A program made the position numbers and the translations under genes. A stretch of 64,000 nucleotides of DNA from Phycicoccus sp. (GTDB taxonomy: Bacteria; Actinomycetota; Actinomycetes; Actinomycetales; Dermatophilaceae), in assembly GCA_012927555.1 (NCBI GenBank), contig JABBOX010000259.1, forward strand, positions 1-64,000, in the 5' to 3' direction. Positions 48,699 to 58,407 of the stretch are shown here, piece after piece; positions within the stretch are counted from its first letter, which is position 1; each line of letters opens with the position of its first letter. Below the pieces are notes generated by a model. The model searched no databases and had not been told where the DNA came from. It saw nothing but the letters and a program-made list of their open reading frames with translations.

Positions 48699-49766
48699 TC
48701 ACCGGGTGTCCGGGGGCGGCTGCGCCCGGTGATGCCCAGTGGCGGTGTGATGGTCAACGCCTGACCGGATGCTGGGGTTGACGTGGACGGTGGCGTCATC
48801 GAGGCGGGGCACGCGGTGGATCAGCTGGTGCTGAGCCTCGTCGGCGATCGCGTGGGCCTGGACGACGCTGAGCGTGTCGTCGACGGTCAGGGTGGTCTCG
48901 GCGCGCATCCGGTGCCCGATCCAACGCAGCTGGACGCTTTCGACGCTGTGGACGCCGGGTACGTCGCGCAGGGCTGCCTCGGCAGCGTCGACCAGGTCGG
49001 GGTCGACGGCGTCCATCAGCCGGCGGTAGATGTCCCGGGCCGCGCCGCGCAGAACCGCCAGGATCGCCACCGTGATGAGCAGGCCGACGATGGGGTCGGC
49101 CAGCGGGAAGCCGGCCATCACCCCGATCGCTCCGATCACCACGGCCAGGGAGGTGAACCCGTCGGTGCGGGCGTGCAGCCCGTCCGCTACCAGGGCGGCC
49201 GAGCCGATCTTGGTCCCGACCCGGATCCGGTAGACGGCCACAAGCTCGTTGCCGGCGAAGCCGATCAGACCGGCTACGACGACGATCCACGCATGACTGA
49301 TGGGCTGGGGGTCGATCAGTCGGCGAATCGACTCATACGCGGCAAGGGTCGCGGACAACGCGATCATGGCGACGATGAAGACACCGGCCAGGTCCTCGGC
49401 CCGCCCGTATCCGTAGGTGTATCGGCGGTTCGCCGTGCGCCGGCCCAGAACGAACGCAACCCACAGGGGTATGGCGGTCAGCGCGTCGGAGAAGTTGTGG
49501 ATGGTGTCGGCCAGCAGAGCGACCGACCCCGTGATCAGCACCACAACCAGCTGCGCGATCGCCGTGACGCCCAGGGCGACCAGGCTGATCTTGACCGCAC
49601 GGATCCCCTCGGCGCTGGCCTCCAACGCCGAGTCGACCGAGTCCGCCGCGTCGTGTCGGTGCGGGCTGAAGAGTGACTGCACGAAACCCTTCAGGCCGAG
49701 CGGGTGCTGATGGTCGTGTTCACCACCAGAGCCGTGACCGTGCCCTGCGGGGTGGGCATCAGACAT
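48699..49766 (-). CDS. Cation diffusion facilitator family transporter
   Basis: His-rich N-terminus, VALLADTIHNFSDALTAIPLWVAF, LVADGLHARTDGFTSLAVV. Confidence 0.92.
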   Translation of the reverse strand: MSDAHPAGHGHGSGGEHDHQHPLGLKGFVQSLFSPHRHDAADSVDSALEASAEGIRAVKISLVALGVTAIAQLVVVLITGSVALLADTIHNFSDALTAIPLWVAFVLGRRTANRRYTYGYGRAEDLAGVFIVAMIALSATLAAYESIRRLIDPQPISHAWIVVVAGLIGFAGNELVAVYRIRVGTKIGSAALVADGLHARTDGFTSLAVVIGAIGVMAGFPLADPIVGLLITVAILAVLRGAARDIYRRLMDAVDPDLVDAAEAALRDVPGVHSVESVQLRWIGHRMRAETTLTVDDTLSVVQAHAIADEAQHQLIHRVPRLDDATVHVNPSIRSGVDHHTATGHHRAQPPPDTR

Positions 49767-50124
49767 GGGCGTCACCTTCGGCGTCCACGTGATGGGGCGG
49801 AACTTCGGGGCCGGCGTGCTCGGCGTTGTACACAGCGTCGCGGACCAGCCGGGCCACGTGCTCGTTCTCCAGCCGATAGAACACCTGGGTCCCCGCCCGC
49901 CGGGTCCGCACCAACCTGGCCATCCGCAGCTTGGCCAAATGCTGGGACACAGACGGCGCTGGCTTGCCGACCCGGTCAGCCAGCTCATTGACCGCCAGCT
50001 CCTGATCGATCAATGCCCACAACAGGCGCACCCGGGTCGTGTCCGACAACATCCGGAACACCTCAACAGCGAGCTCGGCCTGCTCGATCGGCAAGTCTTC
50101 AGATTCACTAATACCTGCATGCAT
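49759..50124 (-). CDS. ArsR/SmtB family metalloregulator
   Basis: VFRMLSDTTRVRLLWALIDQELAVNELADRVGKPAPSVSQHLAKLRMARLVRTRRAGTQVFYRL; C-terminal HHVDAEGDAHV; overlaps CDF gene. Confidence 0.92.
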   Translation of the reverse strand: MHAGISESEDLPIEQAELAVEVFRMLSDTTRVRLLWALIDQELAVNELADRVGKPAPSVSQHLAKLRMARLVRTRRAGTQVFYRLENEHVARLVRDAVYNAEHAGPEVPPHHVDAEGDAHV

Positions 50125-50224
50125 ACGCAGATAATACCTGCAGCCGGTCGGAACCACTTCTGAGGGCGTTTCGACGGGCTGGGTCCGGTGTCACCGATTG
50201 TCAGTGGCGGTGTGCTCGCAGGCG

Positions 50225-50851
50225 TCAGACCGGGTCAACCGTGCGGGTGACCACCCAGCGGTGCGGGGAAATCAGTCGCGTACGTGCGAACCCGTGGTTC
50301 TCGAAGGCGGCCATCGGACCGGTGTGCAGGAACGACCCCGACAGCTTGCGGTCGTCGGTCTCCTCCGGGTAGCCCTCGACCGTGCCGCCGCCGTGGCGAG
50401 CGATCTCGGCCAGCGCCCCGCCGAGCGCGGCGTCGGCGACGCCGTGGCGGCGCAGGCCCTTGCCGGTGAAGAAGCACGTGATGCGCCAGTCAGGGAGGGC
50501 GGTGAGGCCCATCTCGTAGCGGCGCCGGCTCTTGACCTCCGGCAGCTCCCCCGGGGATCCGAATTGGCACCAGCCCAGGCACTGGTCGCCGTCGAGGACG
50601 AGCGCGGCGTGGGTGCGGCCCTCGCGTACGCGCTGCTCCTTCTCGGCTCGGTTCTGCGCAGGGGTGCGCCCCTTGCCCAGCTTGACGTGGAAGCCCATGC
50701 ACCAGCAGCCGCCCCACACGCCGTTGTTCGCCTCGACCAGCCGGGCAAACGCGGCCCACGTATGTACGTCCAGAGGCCGGACGGAGAGGGCACCGGTCAT
50801 CTCGCCGGTCATCTCGCCGGTCATCTCGCCGGTCGATCTCGGGTCGTTCAC
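50225..50851 (-). CDS. GNAT family N-acetyltransferase
   Basis: GTG start 50851; CWCMGFHVK...LVLDGDQCLGWCQFGSP...CFFTGKGLRRHGVADAAL. Confidence 0.82.
   Translation of the reverse strand: MNDPRSTGEMTGEMTGEMTGALSVRPLDVHTWAAFARLVEANNGVWGGCWCMGFHVKLGKGRTPAQNRAEKEQRVREGRTHAALVLDGDQCLGWCQFGSPGELPEVKSRRRYEMGLTALPDWRITCFFTGKGLRRHGVADAALGGALAEIARHGGGTVEGYPEETDDRKLSGSFLHTGPMAAFENHGFARTRLISPHRWVVTRTVDPV
50795..50830. repeat. 12-bp in-frame tandem repeat x3 (GEMT)
   Basis: ggtcatctcgcc x3. Confidence 0.95.
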
Positions 50852-50943
50852 GGACACACTGTCAGTATGCCCGCATGCCGCCTGCCACCTGCGGTGCTCC
50901 GGGACCCCCAATGTGGCCATGCGCGTTCGTGGGCGCCGCCGGC

Positions 50944-51570
50944 TCAGCTTGGTCGTTCGTCAACGAGCTCGACGCGCAGTTGTGCCCAGCTGTCGGCGCG
51001 GGCCAGTTCGGGCGCCATCATCCCGGGGCTCACCGGGGTCGCGATGTCAGGTTGGAAGTGCACTGTGGTGCCAGTCGTCCCGTCATCAGCGACGGGCGTC
51101 AGATCGGTCGCTGGCACGCCGTGCTCGTAGCGTTGGGTCCATGACCCGCCGCTGCGCCGGTTGGTGTGGATCAGCCACTCGCTGAGGGCGGCCACGACGG
51201 ATATCCCATGGCGGGCATGGCCGTCCGGCAACGTCCCAGCATCCGGGTCGTCGAAGAAACGCAGGTCCTTGGTCCCCATGACCGGCTTCTTGATCACCCG
51301 CCCCTCGGCGTCGACGCGGGTATCGGTGCCGCGCCCGTCATCGGCCACCGACACCGAGCCGTCCGCGTGCAGCGTCACGATCCCGCAGCCCACCCTGCCC
51401 ATGGACTCGGCCTCGTCGGCGGCATAGGCGAGGACCTCGAGGATGAGGTGCTCCACCCCACTTGGCGCGTACCTTGCCGGCTGCTGCCGGATCTGCGCGA
51501 GATGCTCGTGGTCCACGGTGGCCGCCCAGTCGTGCGTCGTGTTCTCCCATGGCGACCTTGAATCTCTCAC
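50944..51570 (-). CDS. Stand-alone GyrB/ParE-type GHKL ATPase-domain protein
   Basis: LAQIRQQPARYAPSGVEHLILEVLAYAADEA...VSVADDGRGTDTRVD...GHARHGISVVAALSEWL; lacks transducer/TOPRIM regions. Confidence 0.75.
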   Translation of the reverse strand: MRDSRSPWENTTHDWAATVDHEHLAQIRQQPARYAPSGVEHLILEVLAYAADEAESMGRVGCGIVTLHADGSVSVADDGRGTDTRVDAEGRVIKKPVMGTKDLRFFDDPDAGTLPDGHARHGISVVAALSEWLIHTNRRSGGSWTQRYEHGVPATDLTPVADDGTTGTTVHFQPDIATPVSPGMMAPELARADSWAQLRVELVDERPS

Positions 51571-51609
51571 CAGGTGATCCTCCCAATAACGAACAAGCCA
51601 GAGAAGCTG

Positions 51610-53319
51610 TCACGCCGAGTCGGCGGCACCGAGTCGGACGTCGGGCGCGCCGAGCCTGGCGGCATCGGCGGTCTGGTCATCGGGTTGCTCCTGTGACTCG
51701 CGTTCGGCCTTGACCCGCAACCGGTAGTGCTCGACTTCCTGGCTGATGCGTTCCGGCGTCCAGCCCAGGAGCGGGGCGATGATGTCGGCGACTTCGACCG
51801 CGGCCGCATCGCCGCGGTCGGGGACCTCGATCGAGATGCGGGTCCGGCGGGTGAGGACGTCATCCAGGTGCAGGGCGCCTTCGTGGCTGGCCGCGTAATA
51901 GACCTCGGCCTTCAGATATTCTGGCGCGCTGGCCAATGGCTCCCCGAGCTCTGGCCGTTCGGCGATCAGGTCGAGCAGCTCGGAGGACAAAGACCCGTAC
52001 CGTCCAAGCAGATGCTCGATCTTGGACACGTGCAGACCCGCGCGGTCGGCAATGAGCTGACGGGAGTTGAAGGCACCGAAATACCCGTCCGCTCCGGCCA
52101 GCGGAACACGTTCGGTACAGGACTTGGGGACCGTGCGTTCCAGCCCGTGAACCGCGGAGTCGACGGCGTCCTTGGCCATCACCCTGTATGTCGTGTACTT
52201 ACCCCCCGCGATGACCGTCAACCCGCGCACGGGGCTGGAGACCGCGTGTTCACGAGACAGCGTGCTGGTCGAGTCGGACTCACCAAACAGCAACGGGCGC
52301 AGTCCGGCGTACACCCCGACCACATCCTTGGGCGTCAGCGGATCCTGCAGGAGAGTGTTGGCCTGTCCGAGCAGGTAGTAGATGTCGCGCTGACTGGCCG
52401 CGGGGTGAGCCAGGTCAAGGTTCCAGTCGGTGTCGGTGGTGCCGATGATCCAGTGACTTCCCCACGGGATGATGAACAGCAGGCTCTTCGCGGTCTGGGT
52501 GATGATGCCAGTGGCGCTGTTGATCCGGTTTCGGGGAACGACGATGTGGACACCCTTGGATGCCCGTACCTGGAACTGGCCCAGCCCACCGACCATCTGC
52601 TGGATCTCATCGGTCCACACGCCTGCGGCGTTGATGACCTGGCGGGCCCGGATCCGGAACTCCCGGCCGATCTCCAAGTCCTTGACGGTGACCCCTACGA
52701 CGCGGTCGTCCTCGCGCACGAACCCGGTGACCCGCGTGCTGTTCACGCACAGCGCGCCGTAGCCGGCCGCGGTACGGGAGATCATCATGGTGTGGCGTGC
52801 ATCATCGACCTGTCCCTCATAGAAACGGATCGCGCCTCGGATCACCGACCTCTTCCCGGATGGAAAGGACTCCATCGTCTTCCGGCGGCCCAGGTGCTTG
52901 AGGTGTGCGGGCACACCACGCCCGGCCCCCATCACGTCATACACACCGATGCCCAGCCCGACGTAGCCGCGGTCGATGACCCTCTGGAGGGGGTAGATGA
53001 ACGGCACCGGGTGAGCCAGATGTGGGCACAGCGTGTTGAGCACCAGCGAACGTTCCCTCAGCGCCTCGAAGACGAGCGCGAAGTTGAGCTGCTCGAGATA
53101 GCGCAGGCCACCGTGGAACAGCTTGCTGGAACGGCTCGACGTGCCGGCGGCGTAGTCACGGGCTTCGACCAGGCCCACCTTCAGACCGCGAGTGACCGCG
53201 TCCAGCGCACACCCGGCGCCTACGACGCCGCCGCCGATGACCAGGACGTCGAGCTCTTCGTCGGCCAGCCTGGCCAGTGCTTTCGAACGCCCGGCCGGGC
53301 TCAGGGGTACGGCGCTCAT
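51610..53319 (-). CDS. glpD: Glycerol-3-phosphate dehydrogenase/oxidase
   Basis: DVLVIGGGVVGAGCALDAVTRGLKVGLVEARDYAAGTSSRSSKLFHGGLRYL. Confidence 0.95.
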   Translation of the reverse strand: MSAVPLSPAGRSKALARLADEELDVLVIGGGVVGAGCALDAVTRGLKVGLVEARDYAAGTSSRSSKLFHGGLRYLEQLNFALVFEALRERSLVLNTLCPHLAHPVPFIYPLQRVIDRGYVGLGIGVYDVMGAGRGVPAHLKHLGRRKTMESFPSGKRSVIRGAIRFYEGQVDDARHTMMISRTAAGYGALCVNSTRVTGFVREDDRVVGVTVKDLEIGREFRIRARQVINAAGVWTDEIQQMVGGLGQFQVRASKGVHIVVPRNRINSATGIITQTAKSLLFIIPWGSHWIIGTTDTDWNLDLAHPAASQRDIYYLLGQANTLLQDPLTPKDVVGVYAGLRPLLFGESDSTSTLSREHAVSSPVRGLTVIAGGKYTTYRVMAKDAVDSAVHGLERTVPKSCTERVPLAGADGYFGAFNSRQLIADRAGLHVSKIEHLLGRYGSLSSELLDLIAERPELGEPLASAPEYLKAEVYYAASHEGALHLDDVLTRRTRISIEVPDRGDAAAVEVADIIAPLLGWTPERISQEVEHYRLRVKAERESQEQPDDQTADAARLGAPDVRLGAADSA

Positions 53320-53341
53320 GTCAGCGGTTCCTTTCCATTGG

Positions 53342-54859
53342 TCATTCGACATCGACCCAGTCCAGCGTGCGTTTGACGGCCTTCTTCCAGCCGGCATAGC
53401 CGATTGCCCGCTGCTGGTCTGACCATTGCGGGGTCCAGCGTCTGGACTCGTTCCAGTTCGCTCGCAGCTCGGCAGTGTCCTTCCAGAAGCCCACGCCCAG
53501 ACCGGCTGCGTATGCCGCGCCCAGGGCGGTGGTCTCGGCGACCACCGGCCGGCTCACCGGCACACCCAGCACATCGGCCTGGAGCTGCATGCACAAGTTG
53601 TTGACCGTGACACCGCCGTCGACCTTGAGCACCTCCAGGTGGACCCCGGAGTCGGCCTCCATCGCCTCGAAGACGTCACGGCTCTGATAGCAGATCGCCT
53701 CGAGGGTGGCGCGTGCCAGGTGGGCGTTGGTGTTGAAGCGGGACAGCCCGACGATCGCGCCGCGGGCGTCGCTGCGCCAGTAGGGCGCGAAGAGGCCGGA
53801 GAAGGCCGGCACGAAGTAGACGCCGCCGTTGTCAGGGACACTCGCGGCCAGCGCCTCGATCTCGCTAGCGCCCGAGATGATGCCCAGCTGGTCGCGCAGC
53901 CACTGCACCGCCGAACCGGTGACCGCGATCGAACCCTCCAGAGCGTAGACCGGCTTGTCCGTGCCCACCTGGTAGCAGACAGTGCTGAGCAACCCGTTCT
54001 TGCTGCGCACCAGATCGGTTCCGGTGTTCAGCAGCATGAAGTTACCGGTGCCGTACGTGTTCTTCGCCTCACCCGGGGCAAAGCAGACCTGACCAAACAT
54101 CGCCGCCTGCTGGTCGCCGAGGATGCCAGTCAGCGGGATGCCGGCGAACCCCGCCGGTGCCGCGACCTCCCCATACCCGTTCGGGTCCGAGGACGGCCGG
54201 ATCTGGGGCAGCATCGCCCGGGGGATGTCGAAGAAGCCGAGCAGCTCATCGTCCCAGTCCAGCGTCTCCAGGTTCATCAACATCGTTCTGCTGGCATTGG
54301 TGACGTCGGTGACGTGCACCCCGCCACGGACTCCACCGGTCAGATTCCACATCACCCAGCTGTCGGTGTTGCCGAACAGCGCCTCACCAGCTTCGGCGTC
54401 GGCCCGGACGCCGGGGACGTTCTCCAGAATCCACTGGATCTTCCCGCCGGAGAAGTACGTCGCCGGTGGGAGGCCCGACTTCTGCCGGATCACGTCTGCC
54501 TTGCCCTCGCGTTCCAGCGCGCTGGCGATCCGGTCCGTGCGAGTGTCCTGCCACACGATGGCGTTGTAGTACGGGCGGCCGGTCTTCCTGTTCCAGACAA
54601 CGGTCGTCTCGCGCTGGTTGGTGATGCCCAGAGCGGCCAGATCCGAGGCGGCCAGCCCCAGCTTGATCATCGTGGTCTGGATCACCGAGCGGGTGCGTTC
54701 CCAGATCTCGACCGGGCCGTGCTCAACCCAGCCGGCCTGCGGAAGGATCTGCTCGTGCTCGAGCTGGTGCCTTCCTACCTCGTTGCCCCCGTGGTCAAAC
54801 AGCATGAACCGGGTGCTGGTGGTGCCCTGGTCGACGGCACCGACGAGATCGGCCATCAC
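53342..54859 (-). CDS. glpK: Glycerol kinase
   Basis: [33 protein letters not shown]; 505 aa. Confidence 0.96.
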   Translation of the reverse strand: MMADLVGAVDQGTTSTRFMLFDHGGNEVGRHQLEHEQILPQAGWVEHGPVEIWERTRSVIQTTMIKLGLAASDLAALGITNQRETTVVWNRKTGRPYYNAIVWQDTRTDRIASALEREGKADVIRQKSGLPPATYFSGGKIQWILENVPGVRADAEAGEALFGNTDSWVMWNLTGGVRGGVHVTDVTNASRTMLMNLETLDWDDELLGFFDIPRAMLPQIRPSSDPNGYGEVAAPAGFAGIPLTGILGDQQAAMFGQVCFAPGEAKNTYGTGNFMLLNTGTDLVRSKNGLLSTVCYQVGTDKPVYALEGSIAVTGSAVQWLRDQLGIISGASEIEALAASVPDNGGVYFVPAFSGLFAPYWRSDARGAIVGLSRFNTNAHLARATLEAICYQSRDVFEAMEADSGVHLEVLKVDGGVTVNNLCMQLQADVLGVPVSRPVVAETTALGAAYAAGLGVGFWKDTAELRANWNESRRWTPQWSDQQRAIGYAGWKKAVKRTLDWVDVE

Positions 54860-55148
54860 TACTCCTCAGGTTTCAGGATCGGTTGAGATCGCAGACCTCC
54901 TGAGTCGGATCCCCAAGTGTCGAACAACCTAGGGTCAAATCTCAAACATTTCAAGACATAGATCATCACGTATTTCGTCGATTTGTCCGTTTCGCTGACC
55001 CGGGAGACGCATCTAACCCACCCGCGAGCCGATCTGGACCATCCACGCGATCACGAGTGTGCATTTGTGTCTTGTTCTGTTGGGTTTCAACGCGCTAGAT
55101 TCTGATTCCGACGCCATGACGGAAAGAAACGCGGTGCGCCCGGGACGG

Positions 55149-55982
55149 ATGAAGGGAGACCGAGTGCTTGCACGACAGCGACAAGAGCTGATCATCCGGG
55201 AGGTTGACCGCACCGGCGGCGTACGCGTCTCCGATCTGGTCCATACCCTGGGCGTGTCCGACATGACAGTGCGCCGCGACATCGAGGTGCTGGCCGCCGC
55301 CGGTCTGGTTCTGAAGGTCCATGGGGGCGCCGCCGCTGTTATCGGGCGCAGCGCCGAAGAGCCCGGGTTCCAGGTGAAGTCCGGCCTGAACCCCGGCCCG
55401 AAGTCGGCCATCGCACGCGTCGCGGCTGGGCTGATCGCCCCCGGCTCGTCGATCGCCATCTCGGCCGGCACCACGACGTATGCCGTGGCCCATGAGCTCG
55501 TGAACGTTCCCAACCTGACCGTGGTGACGAACTCTCCGCGGGTGGCCGACCTGCTGCACACCCCCCAGCGTGAAGATCAGACCGTCATCCTGACCGGCGG
55601 GGTGCGCACTCCGTCGGACGCGTTGGTCGGTCCGGTGGCCGACGCCGCGTTGGGCTCGCTACATGTCGACACGCTCATCCTCGGGGTGCACGGCATCGAC
55701 CCGGTCGCGGGTCTGACCACACCGAACCTCATCGAGGCCGCCACCAACCGAGCCCTCATCGCGAGCGCCCGACGCGTCATCGTCGTCGCCGACCACAGCA
55801 AGTGGCGCGTCATCGGCCTGTCGACGTTCGCCACCCTTGACCAGGTCGACGTGCTGGTGACCAACGCCGGGCTCGATGCCGAGGCTCGACGAATCGTCAG
55901 CGATCAGGTGGGTCAGCTCATCGTGGCCCCGCCGTTCGGCGACGCGGAGGACAACACAGACGGGAAGGTCCAGAGCTCATGA
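55149..55982 (+). CDS. DeoR/GlpR family transcriptional regulator
   Basis: ARQRQELIIREVDRTGGVRVSDLVHTLGVSDMTVRRDIEVLAAAGLVLKVHGGA. Confidence 0.92.
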   Translation: MKGDRVLARQRQELIIREVDRTGGVRVSDLVHTLGVSDMTVRRDIEVLAAAGLVLKVHGGAAAVIGRSAEEPGFQVKSGLNPGPKSAIARVAAGLIAPGSSIAISAGTTTYAVAHELVNVPNLTVVTNSPRVADLLHTPQREDQTVILTGGVRTPSDALVGPVADAALGSLHVDTLILGVHGIDPVAGLTTPNLIEAATNRALIASARRVIVVADHSKWRVIGLSTFATLDQVDVLVTNAGLDAEARRIVSDQVGQLIVAPPFGDAEDNTDGKVQSS

Positions 55983-57193
55983 CCGAGCCCCCCGAAGCCT
56001 CACCGAGGGTTCGCCGCACCTCCACCACCCTGGCCGACGGCCGCGAGCTCATCTACTTCGACGACTCCGAGCCATACCTCAGCGGCGCACAGACCCGCGA
56101 GGTGGTCGACGAACGCCCGCTGGACGAACGCCCGACGGCCGGGACGATGCGCCAGGACGCGTTGACCGGCGACTGGGTCTCCATCGCCGACCACCGCCAG
56201 AACCGCACCTTCATGCCCCCGACCGACGCGTGCCCCCTGTGCCCGAGCGGCGGCGGCACGATGCCCTCGGAGATCCCCGCCCACGAGTACGACGTGGTCG
56301 TCTTCGAGAACCGCTTTCCTTCCTTTGCATCCGGGTCGACCTCCGCATCCGGGTCGACCTCCGCATCCGGGTCGACCTCCGCATCCGGGTCGACCTCCGC
56401 ATCCGGGTCGACCTCCGCCGGAGCGTCTGCGAACCCGCTGCTCGCCCATGCTCCGGCGCTGGGCCGCTGCGAAGTCGTCTGCTTCACCAGCGACCACGAC
56501 GCTCGTTTCTCCTCCCTGTCACCGACCCGGGCCCGGACGGTCGTGGACGTCTGGGCCGACCGCACCCGCGAGCTGTCCGCGATCGATGCCGTCGAGCACG
56601 TGTTCCCCTTCGAGAACTGCGGCGAGGAGATCGGCGTCACCCTTCATCACCCGCACGGTCAGATCTACGCCTACCCGTTCGTGCCCGCCCGGACCGCGTC
56701 CCTGCTTCAGCGGGCCACCGAACACCATCAACGCACCGGTCGGCTGCTGGGCGCCGATCTGCTCGCCGCCGAGCTCGACGCTGAATCGCGCGTGGTCATC
56801 AGGGGCACTGCCTGGACGGCCTACGTCCCGTATGCCGCGCGCTGGCCGGTCGAGGTGCACCTCGTCCCGAACCGCGATGTCCCCGATCTGGTCGCGCTGG
56901 ACAGCGATGAGCGGGACGAGCTCGCCGAGGTCTATCTGGACCTGTTGCGACGGCTGGACCTTTACTACGAAGGGCCGGGCGGCTCGCCGATCGCCCTGCC
57001 CTACATCGCCGGCTGGCACCAAGCACCGGTGCACCAGGGACGCGATGTCTCCCGACTGCACCTGCAGGTCATGTCGGTCCTGCGCGCGCCGGGCCGGCTC
57101 AAGTACCTCGCGGGTTCCGAGTCCGGCGTCGGCGCCTGGATCAACGACGTCGCACCAGAGGCCGTGGCAACGCGGCTGCGCGAGGTGGGCTGA
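55979..57193 (+). CDS. galT: Galactose-1-phosphate uridylyltransferase
   Basis: DWVSIADHRQNRTFMP...CPLCPSGGG...VFENRFPSF...HHPHGQIYAYPFVP active-site HPH. Confidence 0.94.
   Translation: MTEPPEASPRVRRTSTTLADGRELIYFDDSEPYLSGAQTREVVDERPLDERPTAGTMRQDALTGDWVSIADHRQNRTFMPPTDACPLCPSGGGTMPSEIPAHEYDVVVFENRFPSFASGSTSASGSTSASGSTSASGSTSASGSTSAGASANPLLAHAPALGRCEVVCFTSDHDARFSSLSPTRARTVVDVWADRTRELSAIDAVEHVFPFENCGEEIGVTLHHPHGQIYAYPFVPARTASLLQRATEHHQRTGRLLGADLLAAELDAESRVVIRGTAWTAYVPYAARWPVEVHLVPNRDVPDLVALDSDERDELAEVYLDLLRRLDLYYEGPGGSPIALPYIAGWHQAPVHQGRDVSRLHLQVMSVLRAPGRLKYLAGSESGVGAWINDVAPEAVATRLREVG
56327..56416. repeat. 18-bp in-frame tandem repeat x5 inside galT
   Basis: gcatccgggtcgacctcc at 56327, 56345, 56363, 56381, 56399; encodes (ASGSTS)n. 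Confidence 0.97.
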
Positions 57194-57194
57194 G

Positions 57195-58394
57195 TTGACC
57201 GCTCTGCCCACATCCCCGGCAGCCCAGGGATCCCCCGGTTCGACTGTCGCACAGTCCTTTTCGCAGGCGTTCGGCTCTGAGCCTTCGGGCGTCTGGTCGG
57301 CGCCGGGGCGGGTCAACCTCATGGGCGAACACACCGACTACAACGCCGGCTTGTGCCTGCCGATAGCTCTGCCCCAGCGAACGTATGCCGCGGTGCGGCT
57401 GCGGGCGGACCGTCGGCTCAGGATGCGCTCGCTACAGTCGAGCCGCCAGTACGAGCTCGACCTCGACGATGTCAGGGCCGGCAACCCTGCCGGTTGGGGA
57501 GGCTACGCCGCTGGGGTTCTCTGGGCGCTGCAAGATGCCGGTCACCAGGTCAGTGGGCTCGACCTCATGCTGGACAGCCGCGTGCCTCTGGGCGCCGGGC
57601 TCTCCAGCTCGGCGGCACTCGAATGTTCTGTCGCTGCAGCCGTTTCCGACCTCCTTGACCTGGGGCTGCTGGGCGATGACCACGCTCGCGCAACGCTCGC
57701 AGGGATCTGTGTCAATGCCGAGAACACCATCGCCCAGGCGCCGACCGGCGGCATGGACCAGTCCGCTGCCCTGCGCTGCCAGATCGGCCATGCGCTGTTG
57801 CTCGACTGCCGTGACGGCTCGATCGCCCAGGTGCCCTTCGATCTGTCCGCCCACGGTCTGTCGCTGCTCATCATGGACACGCGCGTCGAGCATGCGCTGG
57901 ACGACGGGCAGTACGCCCAGCGGCGCGATAGTTGCGAGAAGGCCGCCCGACAGCTGGGCCTGCCCTCACTGCGAGAGGTTGCCTTCGAGGATCTCGACAC
58001 AACGCTGGAACGGTTGTCGGACAACGTGATTCGGGCTCGGGCCAGACACATCGTGAGCGAGATCGAACGCGTCCGCAAGACAGTGGCCCTGCTGCTCGCA
58101 GGGCGCGTGCACGAAGTGGGCTCACTGTTCAACGCCTCACACGCGTCCATGCGCGACGGCTTCGAGATCTCCTGCGCCGAGCTCGACCTGGCGGTCGAGG
58201 CGGCAACGACTCACGGCGCCCTGGGCGCCCGGATGACCGGAGGGGGATTCGGCGGCTCGGCCATCGCACTGGTGCCCGCCGAGAGCGCGGCTGAGGTGAC
58301 CTCGGCCGTCATACATGCTTTTGCGGACAAGGGTTTTGGTCGCCCTGACTGCTTCGAGGTCGCCGCGGGAGGGCCCGCTCGTCGCGAGTCCTGA
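57195..58394 (+). CDS. galK: Galactokinase
   Basis: TTG start; APGRVNLMGEHTDYNAGLCLP; PLGAGLSSSAALECSVA; GARMTGGGFGGSAIALV. Confidence 0.95.
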   Translation: MTALPTSPAAQGSPGSTVAQSFSQAFGSEPSGVWSAPGRVNLMGEHTDYNAGLCLPIALPQRTYAAVRLRADRRLRMRSLQSSRQYELDLDDVRAGNPAGWGGYAAGVLWALQDAGHQVSGLDLMLDSRVPLGAGLSSSAALECSVAAAVSDLLDLGLLGDDHARATLAGICVNAENTIAQAPTGGMDQSAALRCQIGHALLLDCRDGSIAQVPFDLSAHGLSLLIMDTRVEHALDDGQYAQRRDSCEKAARQLGLPSLREVAFEDLDTTLERLSDNVIRARARHIVSEIERVRKTVALLLAGRVHEVGSLFNASHASMRDGFEISCAELDLAVEAATTHGALGARMTGGGFGGSAIALVPAESAAEVTSAVIHAFADKGFGRPDCFEVAAGGPARRES

Positions 58395-58407
58395 CCGCGT
58401 CGACCCG

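Noticed and set aside
51727-53376. 549-aa + strand ORF antisense to glpD (also 53426..54886 antisense to glpK)
   Set aside because: Typical high-GC shadow ORFs; the opposite strands encode unmistakable GlpD and GlpK.
56327-56416. Possible CRISPR array
   Set aside because: Units are contiguous 18-bp repeats with no spacers, in-frame within galT; no cas genes in the window.
56325-58394. 689-aa ORF in an alternate frame across galT/galK
   Set aside because: Proline/Arg-rich shadow frame at the start; its 3' part coincides with the true galK frame, which starts at TTG 57195.
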